Assembly: GCA_003486025.1 (NCBI GenBank)
Contig: DNHA01000153.1
Coordinates: 1 to 7,947, forward strand
Reading direction: 5' to 3'
DNA length: 7,947 nt
Source of the DNA: Micrococcaceae bacterium
Lineage (GTDB): Bacteria; Actinomycetota; Actinomycetes; Actinomycetales; Micrococcaceae
The notes beneath the pieces are model-generated. The model saw only the letters and a program-made list of their open reading frames with translations. It did not search any database and was not told the DNA's origin. Of this stretch, positions 1 through 4,658 are shown in pieces. How positions within the stretch are numbered: position 1 is the first letter of the stretch; each line of letters begins with the position of its first letter. Both the position numbers and the translations under genes were made by a program.

Positions 1-2
1 GA

Positions 3-344
3 ATGCCTGTGATCATGACCCAGCCGTCAGAAAAGCTCGATGATGTCATGCGGCTGGTTTCAGTGCATCAGGGGCCTGTGCTCGTGGCCATGACTGAGCC
101 GAGCACCGAGGACTTGAGGTTCCTGCATATTTCCGAGCCGTCGCCAGCCCTGATGGTGGTCGAACCGTGCCCACAAGATCACGCGATCAACAACCTGTTC
201 GAGCAGGCAGAGCGTGCCGGAATGTCGATGTTCCGCGTGAAGTACTGGAAGTACAGCGCGGTGGCCCACGCTATTCCGGTCTTTGACTACGAGGCGCATT
301 CTTTCCCTCAGCCTGAACAGGCCAAATTTCCGGGAGAAAGCTAA
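3..344 (+). CDS. Hypothetical protein, 113 aa, possibly cut at the 5' end
   Basis: I do not recognise this protein. The reading frame is open from the window edge to a TAA stop. The first ATG at position 3 has only two bases before it, so the true start may lie outside the window; a second ATG at 15 is also possible. Neither start can be checked against a ribosome binding site. The product is soluble-looking, with no membrane segment, no signal peptide and no motif I can name. It has a hydrophobic strand near residues 24-30, a proline-rich middle, and an aromatic-rich patch around residues 77-86 (FRVKYWKYSA). It is followed after 15 bp by a large hairpin at 360-407 that probably marks the end of its transcript. 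The amino-acid composition and the lack of a competing frame with better features make it plausibly real. Confidence 0.55.
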   Translation: MPVIMTQPSEKLDDVMRLVSVHQGPVLVAMTEPSTEDLRFLHISEPSPALMVVEPCPQDHAINNLFEQAERAGMSMFRVKYWKYSAVAHAIPVFDYEAHSFPQPEQAKFPGES

Positions 345-359
345 GCGGTATGTGCCTTT

Positions 360-407
360 GCTTAATAGGCATTTGCCGCCGTCTGCGGCGGCTAATGCCT
401 ATTAAGC
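360..407. terminator. Long hairpin between converging genes, probable bidirectional terminator
   Basis: Bases 360-381 pair with 386-407 to give a 22-bp stem with a single T-T mismatch (374/393) and a 4-base loop. The outer half is AT-rich (GCTTAATAGGCATT) and the inner half is GCCGCC/GGCGGC. It sits between a plus-strand gene ending at 344 and a minus-strand gene ending at 392, where a shared terminator is expected. No T-run follows on either strand, so it would be a hairpin-only terminator of the sort proposed for actinobacteria. The right arm contains the last codons and stop of the minus-strand gene. Confidence 0.6.
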
Positions 408-604
408 CTGCCAGAAACTGACACCAGTTCCAGAACCAGCTGGACCTCTGCCACTCGGGAGTCCCAGTAAGCCTTGTCCAACCCGAATCCCCGCGCAGCG
501 TCCGCCGCCTTGGTGCGGAAATCATCACGATAGTCTTCCAGTGCGTTCACCAAGTCGGCGAGCTGATCTTTGCTCAAGGAAAGATTAAGGATCTGATTAG
601 GCAT
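392..604 (-). CDS. Small hypothetical protein, 70 aa
   Basis: I do not recognise this protein. The start at 604 (MPNQILNLSLSK) is chosen over a longer in-frame start at 661 because a perfect AGGAGG (complement of 612-617) lies seven bases before it. The product looks all-helical and soluble: a short beta-like lead (residues 4-9), then charged helices carrying KDQLADLVNALEDYRDDF, and a C-terminal helix (about 46-64). It has no cysteine, no membrane segment and no DNA-binding motif that I can identify. Its stop codon and last few codons lie inside the hairpin at 360-407. It lies downstream of, and on the same strand as, the membrane-protein gene ending at 764, with a 159-bp spacer, so it may have its own promoter. 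The strong ribosome binding site supports a real gene. Confidence 0.65.
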   Translation of the reverse strand: MPNQILNLSLSKDQLADLVNALEDYRDDFRTKAADAARGFGLDKAYWDSRVAEVQLVLELVSVSGRLNRH

Positions 605-763
605 GCGATTGCCTCCTGCCTGTGTGGGCCCTGCTGGGTTATTCTTTCGTCCCGCTTTCAAGATACGAGGCTACGCCCCCGATTTTCTCGCTGCACGGAC
701 ACTAAGGAGATTGCCAGATTCCTGTTGCTCGCCTCCAAGACGCTGGTATTTTCCCGTAAAGAC

Positions 764-1858
764 TCAGGGCTCTTCAGCGTCGGAGGATCCAAACTCGATA
801 TTCCGCCGCTCGAATTCGCGGTGGCTGAAGGTAGCGCGCTGCACCGACTTGACCTCATCAAAGCTTGAACCGATAGCTCCGCCCAAGGTGCCTAGAGAAG
901 CCGCCAGCCACGCAAGGTTGAGGTATTCGCTCATAGTTGCTTCATGATCCAGTTCAAAAGATAAGAACGCCTGATCAATGACCACCAGCGAACCGACCAG
1001 TAATGCGATGAACAATAAGGCGTACATGGCCGCGGCCGCCAACGCGACCGTGAACACCGTGGCGATATTGTAAAGCAGCAGTTTCTCCCGCCGCCGTGCC
1101 CCTTTGGGGCGCTCCCACAAGCGGTTGTGGAACAGCAGCCAAGTGGTGAGCACCAAGATGCTCACCACCGTAATCAGCACCAGTCGCCTGAAGCTGAGGT
1201 AATCGGCCATGGACCAGATGCTCGTATAGAACACACCGAATGCTCCGGTGGCTGCCGCGCCCGCCAACGCCGAGGAAAGCCGCGGCACTAAGCGCCACGG
1301 CCGGTTGCTGAGGATCATGCCAACAACGAGCAGCACCCGTCCGCGCAAGCCCTCAATGCTGTCATAGTGGTCCCCCGAGTCAGCGGAGTCCTCGATACGC
1401 ACTTGAACACTTAACACCCGGCCCAGCGAGGTAGGCCGGGTCGGCGGCTTTCCTCCGCCGGCTAGCTCATGCAAGGCCTGCACAAAAAATCTGACTACCG
1501 CACGCCGCCGCGGCACCCCCATGCTGGGCAGCACCAAGGTGGCGGCGCCGTGTGCCTCGTTGATAATAGAGCGCACGGGCTGACCTCGCTCATATTGCGG
1601 CACGTCGGTCAGGTAGATCACGAATTCCCAACCGTACTTCTCGCGCAACCTGGCCACGTGCTTATTGACAATCACCTGGCCAGATTCGTTCATGGGCAGC
1701 GACACCGGATCGACCTCGATCACCCATCGAGTCCCGTCTTCATATTTTTCATTCAGCACCGTTTCCAGTCTGCTGGCCACCCGGTTCGCCAGCGATTGCG
1801 CGATGCCGGGATCTGCAAGCAGACCCACTGTGCGTGTATCAGTCTCGGTCTTGTCCAT
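764..1858 (-). CDS. Uncharacterised membrane protein with soluble N-terminal domain, 364 aa
   Basis: The start at 1858 (MDKTETDTRTVG) is preferred because GGAGG (complement of 1865-1869) lies six bases before it; the same frame stays open upstream to 2029 without support. Residues 10-130 look like an alternating alpha/beta cytoplasmic domain: a strand (VGLLADPG), a helix (20-37), strands at 44-50 and 78-84 (EFVIYLTDVP), and a strand at 105-112 (AATLVLPSMG) followed by PRRR. Hydrophobic segments follow at roughly 192-212, 225-243, 263-283, 284-300 and 312-331, linked by basic loops (WERPKGARRREK, 248-259). A conserved-looking stretch SNRPWRLVPRLSSALAG (184-200) precedes the first segment; from memory I associate this NRPWRLVP pattern with uncharacterised actinobacterial membrane proteins. 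The C-terminal tail is charged. No catalytic motif or transport family is evident, and I do not assign a function. A candidate promoter lies at 1903-1932. Confidence 0.85.
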   Translation of the reverse strand: MDKTETDTRTVGLLADPGIAQSLANRVASRLETVLNEKYEDGTRWVIEVDPVSLPMNESGQVIVNKHVARLREKYGWEFVIYLTDVPQYERGQPVRSIINEAHGAATLVLPSMGVPRRRAVVRFFVQALHELAGGGKPPTRPTSLGRVLSVQVRIEDSADSGDHYDSIEGLRGRVLLVVGMILSNRPWRLVPRLSSALAGAAATGAFGVFYTSIWSMADYLSFRRLVLITVVSILVLTTWLLFHNRLWERPKGARRREKLLLYNIATVFTVALAAAAMYALLFIALLVGSLVVIDQAFLSFELDHEATMSEYLNLAWLAASLGTLGGAIGSSFDEVKSVQRATFSHREFERRNIEFGSSDAEEP

Positions 1859-1883
1859 GGCGCACCTCCGAATTGCTTGAGCG

Positions 1884-1909
1884 CTAGGGCGCGCTGAGCA
1901 ACACCCTAG
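1884..1909. repeat. Short inverted repeat over the -10 element, possible operator
   Basis: CTAGGG (1884-1889) and CCCTAG (1904-1909) form a perfect 6-bp inverted repeat with a 14-bp spacer. The right arm coincides with the candidate -10 of the minus-strand promoter, and the left arm lies in the early leader. A repressor site is one reading; chance is another, because 6-bp arms are short. Confidence 0.25.
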
Positions 1910-1932
1910 AGATCCGGCCCGGCTCAAGCCAA
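1903..1932 (-). promoter_or_regulatory. Candidate sigma-A-type promoter for the membrane-protein gene
   Basis: On the minus strand, TTGGCT (complement of 1927-1932) is followed after 18 bases by TAGGGT (complement of 1903-1908). Transcription would begin near 1896, giving a leader of about 38 bases before the ATG at 1858. The -10 hexamer fits TAnnnT and the -35 keeps TTG. This is a match by eye to a loose consensus. Confidence 0.35.
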
Positions 1933-1974
1933 AGACTTCCAGCAATTTCCCAGATTCAAAGGCCAAAACCAGCC

Positions 1975-1995
1975 AAAAAACCCCGGAATTCCGGG
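1975..1995 (-). terminator. Terminator-like hairpin with T6 on the minus strand
   Basis: Positions 1982-1995 are a perfect 14-bp palindrome (CCCGGAATTCCGGG), which as RNA gives a 5-bp GC stem with an AATT loop. Read on the minus strand it is followed by one G and then six T residues (complement of 1975-1980), the layout of an intrinsic terminator. It lies about 117 bases upstream of the membrane-protein start and upstream of the promoter proposed for that gene. It could therefore stop transcripts entering from the right, or act within a longer leader. Confidence 0.45.
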
Positions 1996-2018
1996 CATTG
2001 CAATTCACAGGCAATGCC
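1994..2018. repeat. 8-9-8 perfect inverted repeat (operator or hairpin)
   Basis: GGCATTGC (1994-2001) and GCAATGCC (2011-2018) are perfect inverted repeats separated by nine bases. The size and symmetry resemble a binding site for a dimeric regulator. As minus-strand RNA it would form a hairpin sharing two bases with the adjoining terminator-like stem. It lies 21 bp upstream of the candidate -35 of the rightward gene. Confidence 0.4.
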
Positions 2019-2039
2019 AACGCGTTCACTCTTGTGCCA

Positions 2040-2069
2040 TTGCGCGAGCTCTGGAAGTGTCGGTGATAT
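2040..2069 (+). promoter_or_regulatory. Candidate promoter for the small acidic protein and dehydrogenase genes
   Basis: TTGCGC (2040-2045) and TGATAT (2064-2069) are spaced by 18 bases and match the sigma-A hexamers loosely. Transcription would begin near 2076, about 44 bases before the ATG at 2120. Identified by eye only. Confidence 0.3.
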
Positions 2070-2119
2070 CCAGCGGCTAGCGCGCTTGCGCACGCCCCTT
2101 CTCAAGATAAGGACAAAAC

Positions 2120-2311
2120 ATGTCGTTCATGGATAAGGCAAAAGAAAAATTCGAGGAAATCAAGGACCGGTTCGACGCCCCGGACAAGCCAGGGGTCGGT
2201 GACGAAGAGCCCTCGGACGCCGGAGCGGGCCTGCCTGCTGGTCAAGAGCCGGCTATCGGCGCTGATCCTGATCTGGATCCCTCAACCAAGGACCAATACG
2301 AAACCGAATAA
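2120..2311 (+). CDS. Small acidic hypothetical protein, 63 aa
   Basis: The ATG at 2120 is preceded by a modest ribosome binding site (ATAAGGA, ending seven bases before it). Residues 1-19 (MSFMDKAKEKFEEIKDRFD) would form a charged amphipathic helix. The rest is rich in Pro, Gly, Asp and Glu and is probably disordered; in total I count 18 acidic and 7 basic residues. The N-terminus resembles in style the small actinobacterial 'MDKAKE' proteins annotated as Rv0909/MT0933-type antitoxins. I see no toxin gene beside it, so I do not assign that role. It is followed after 30 bp by the dehydrogenase gene on the same strand with no terminator between, so the two are probably co-transcribed. A general stress or accessory protein is equally possible. 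Confidence 0.7.
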   Translation: MSFMDKAKEKFEEIKDRFDAPDKPGVGDEEPSDAGAGLPAGQEPAIGADPDLDPSTKDQYETE

Positions 2312-2341
2312 CTTTCCCATGAAGTTTTAGGAGGCAGACAT

Positions 2342-3514
2342 ATGAAAGCACTGACCTGGCAGGGCAAACGCAGCGTTTCCTACACCGAGGTTCCGGATGC
2401 ACGGATCCAGGACCCTAAAGATGCGCTGGTGCGCATCACCTCGACCGCCATCTGCGGTTCGGATCTCCATCTCTACGAGTTGCTTGGACCTTACATGCAT
2501 TCCGGTGATGTACTGGGCCATGAAGCCATGGGAATCGTCGAGGAAGTAGGCAGCGAGGTCACCGGCCTCAAGGCCGGGGACCGCGTAGTCATTCCCTTCA
2601 ATATTTCCTGCGGGCATTGCTGGATGTGCCAGCGCGGCTTGCAGTCCCAGTGCGAAACCACTCAGGTACGCGAGTTCGGCAAGGGGGCTGCATTCTTCGG
2701 ATACTCCGAGCTCTACGGCCGGGTGCCCGGTGGCCAAGCAGAGTACCTGCGCGTCCCGCATGCCGATTACGGTGCCATCAAGGTCGGCCACGAGCTGCCC
2801 GATCACCGCTACCTATTCCTCTCGGACATTCTGCCTACCGCATGGCAGGGCGTGCAGTACGCCAATGTTCCCGACGGCGGCACGCTGGCCGTCTTCGGCC
2901 TGGGGCCGGTAGGGCAGCTCGCCGCGCGCATTGGCACGCATCTGGGGTACGAGGTCATCGGCATTGATCCGGTAGCTGAACGCCGTGCCATGGCCTCGCG
3001 CCACGGCATCAAGACGCTGGACTTTGCCAAGGACACCGTCGGTGAATTGCGCGGAATCACCGGGCGCGGCCCGGATGCCGTATTGGACGCGGTCGGCATG
3101 GAAGCCCACGGCTCCCCCGGCGCGGCGTTGCTGCAGTCAGCCACCGGGCTGCTTCCGGACAGCGTTGCGCAGAAAGCCATGGAGAACATGTCGGTGGACC
3201 GTACCGTGGTGCTCCATGCAGCGATCTCGGCGGTTCGCCGCGGCGGGACGGTCTCGCTCAGCGGCGTCTATTCAGGCGCGGCTACTCCGATGCCGATGCT
3301 GGAAATGTTCGACAAGCAAATCCAGCTGAGGCAAGGCCAGTGCAATGTGCGCTCGTGGACCGAAACGCTCATGCCTTTCACCGAGGACCCGAAGGATCCG
3401 CTGGGACTCGATGATCTGGTGACCCATCAGGTCTCCTTGGAACAGGGTCCGCAGATGTACGAGACCTTCCAGAAGAAACACGACAAGTGCATCAAGGTAG
3501 TGATGACCCCTTAG
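2342..3514 (+). CDS. Zinc-dependent alcohol dehydrogenase, glutathione-independent formaldehyde dehydrogenase type, 390 aa
   Basis: This is a soluble medium-chain dehydrogenase that would oxidise an alcohol or aldehyde substrate with NAD. The start has a very strong ribosome binding site, TTAGGAGG (2327-2334), seven bases before the ATG. The expected catalytic zinc ligands are visible: Cys38 (in AICGSDLH), His60-Glu61 (in VLGHEAMG) and Asp162 (in LSDILPT). The structural zinc cysteines are Cys90, Cys93, Cys96 and Cys104. The nucleotide-binding fold carries GLGPVG (186-191), and Asp209 at the end of the next strand (VIGIDP) favours NAD over NADP. The SDILPT segment and the C-terminal region (LRQGQCNVRSW, residues about 328-338) match the formaldehyde dehydrogenase-like subgroup. 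Formaldehyde as the true substrate is an inference; many members of this subgroup are untested. Its TAG stop overlaps the ku stop tail to tail. Confidence 0.92.
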   Translation: MKALTWQGKRSVSYTEVPDARIQDPKDALVRITSTAICGSDLHLYELLGPYMHSGDVLGHEAMGIVEEVGSEVTGLKAGDRVVIPFNISCGHCWMCQRGLQSQCETTQVREFGKGAAFFGYSELYGRVPGGQAEYLRVPHADYGAIKVGHELPDHRYLFLSDILPTAWQGVQYANVPDGGTLAVFGLGPVGQLAARIGTHLGYEVIGIDPVAERRAMASRHGIKTLDFAKDTVGELRGITGRGPDAVLDAVGMEAHGSPGAALLQSATGLLPDSVAQKAMENMSVDRTVVLHAAISAVRRGGTVSLSGVYSGAATPMPMLEMFDKQIQLRQGQCNVRSWTETLMPFTEDPKDPLGLDDLVTHQVSLEQGPQMYETFQKKHDKCIKVVMTP

Positions 3515-4500
3515 GCTTCTTTGCGTTTGTCCGTTGCCGAGGAGGCCTTCTTCTTCTTTTGAGTCGTTGGGGCCTTCTCGGTTTTCTTTGCCGTGGAACT
3601 GCCCGTCTTGGCGGACGTGGACTTCTTGGATGAGGACTTTTTGGCCGGAGACTTTTTCGCCGGCTTGGCCTTGGCTGTTTTTGCCTTCGCCGGTTTTTCC
3701 TGGCTGCTTTTCGAAGACTTCGAGTCGATGCTGCGTTTAAGTGCTTCCATCAGATCGATGACCCCTCCCCCGGAATCCTCGCCGGATTCTTGCTGGCCGA
3801 ACGTGGCATCGGTGTCCAGTGCCTCGCCTTCGGCGAGCTTCGCCTCGATGAGCGTGCGCAGCTGCACCTGATAGTCATCCTCGAAATCTTCAGGGGTGAA
3901 GTCGGCACTGAACTGCTCAACCAGCGAGGCAGACATTTTCAGTTCTTGGGCACTGATCCGAGGCGATGTTTCCGGTGCTGCAAAGTCGGTGGCCCGGATT
4001 TCATCAGCCCACATCATGGCCTGCAGCACCAGCACCTTGCCGCGCACGCGCAGCACTCCCAAGCGTGTTTTCTGGCGCAGCGCAAACCTGACGACCGCGG
4101 TTTTCTCGGTGTCTTCCAAGGTGCGCCGCAGCAGCTCATAGGCCTTCGGGGATTTCGAATCGGCTTCCAGATAGTAGCTGCGCTCCAGGGTCAGCGGATC
4201 AATTTGGGTGGCCGGAACAAATTGGACCACTTCGATTTCCCTGCTCTTCTCGGCCGGCAGGGCATCCATCTCTTCATCGGTAAGCACCACGGTTTGCTCG
4301 CCATCGTCATAGGCCTTGTCGATGTCCTTGTAGGAGACTTTCTCCCCGCAGACTTCGCAGCGCCGTTGATAGCGGATCCGCCCTCCGTCTTTCTCGTGGA
4401 CCTGATGCAGGTCGATATCGTGGTCGCTCGTTGCCCCATAAGCCTTGACCGGGACGTTTACGAGTCCGAATGCAATGGATCCTGTCCAGATAGCCCTCAT
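3511..4500 (-). CDS. ku: Non-homologous end-joining protein Ku, 329 aa
   Basis: Bacterial Ku is a homodimeric ring that binds double-strand break ends and recruits LigD. The family N-terminus MRAIWTGSIAFGLVNVPVK fixes the start at the ATG at 4500. A TTG 12 codons upstream extends the frame but adds no family sequence. No clear Shine-Dalgarno sequence precedes 4500, so translation from a short or leaderless transcript is possible. The beta-barrel/ring core covers about residues 1-235 and includes a Cys48-x2-Cys51 pair (RCEVCGEKV), the SYYLEAD segment (108-114), and LVLQAMMWADEIR (157-169). A VIDLMEALKRSI segment (247-258) matches the conserved minimal C-terminal region. Residues 261-329 form a low-complexity Lys/Ser/Ala tail with 23 lysines in 69 residues, as in the extended Ku proteins of some mycobacteria and streptomycetes. 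It is transcribed divergently from ligD and ends head-on against the dehydrogenase gene. Confidence 0.97.
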   Translation of the reverse strand: MRAIWTGSIAFGLVNVPVKAYGATSDHDIDLHQVHEKDGGRIRYQRRCEVCGEKVSYKDIDKAYDDGEQTVVLTDEEMDALPAEKSREIEVVQFVPATQIDPLTLERSYYLEADSKSPKAYELLRRTLEDTEKTAVVRFALRQKTRLGVLRVRGKVLVLQAMMWADEIRATDFAAPETSPRISAQELKMSASLVEQFSADFTPEDFEDDYQVQLRTLIEAKLAEGEALDTDATFGQQESGEDSGGGVIDLMEALKRSIDSKSSKSSQEKPAKAKTAKAKPAKKSPAKKSSSKKSTSAKTGSSTAKKTEKAPTTQKKKKASSATDKRKEA

Positions 4501-4658
4501 GGATCGAGTGAACCAGATACCCCGCGGCCATGGCAATGGCTGCGCAGTATTGCCAGTTTCCGCGGATTACTCCAGATCAAAACACAAAGCTTCCTAGGAA
4601 TACTGGAATATGGCCGCTGGCTAAGGCACATTGGGCTTGGTAGGCAAAGGAGCGGCAG
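4501..4658. promoter_or_regulatory. Shared divergent promoter region of ku and ligD
   Basis: This 158-bp spacer must hold both promoters. It contains several symmetric elements: CCGCGG at 4522-4527 and again at 4560-4565, GCCATGGC at 4527-4534, TTCCTAGGAA at 4591-4600, and an inverted pair CAGTATT (4545-4551) / AATACTG (4599-4605). GAATAT at 4606-4611 could be a -10 for ligD, but no good -35 precedes it. I see no actinobacterial LexA box, so SOS control is not supported. The ligD ribosome binding site AAAGGAG is at 4646-4652. Confidence 0.5.

Noticed and set aside
605..661. A 19-codon N-terminal extension of the 70-aa hypothetical gene
   Set aside because: The extension would translate through the perfect AGGAGG that serves the ATG at 604, and its residues are Pro/Gly/Asn-rich, unlike a folded start.
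605..763. Possible promoter for the 70-aa gene (TTGAAA near 660 with TAACCC downstream on the minus strand)
   Set aside because: The spacer is only 14 bases and the -10 match is poor, so I could not support it.
739..781. GACGCTG / CAGCGTC inverted repeat at the 3' end of the membrane-protein gene
   Set aside because: The arms are 7 bp with a 29-base loop, overlap the coding end, and have no T-run after them on the minus strand, so this is too weak to call a terminator.
1859..2029. A 57-codon N-terminal extension of the membrane protein
   Set aside because: The extension runs through the promoter candidate and the terminator-like hairpin, has no supported start, and is bypassed by a good GGAGG before the ATG at 1858.
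2120..2311. A toxin-antitoxin pair involving the small acidic protein
   Set aside because: The N-terminus looks only superficially like Rv0909-type antitoxins, and the adjacent gene is a dehydrogenase, not a toxin.
2617..3329. Several plus- and minus-strand open frames inside the dehydrogenase gene
   Set aside because: They are Arg/Pro/Ala-rich translations of alternative frames of a gene whose zinc and nucleotide-binding motifs are intact in the main frame.
4501..4536. A TTG start giving Ku twelve extra residues
   Set aside because: Bacterial Ku proteins begin with MRAIWTGSI or a close variant; the extra residues match nothing in the family and have no ribosome binding site.
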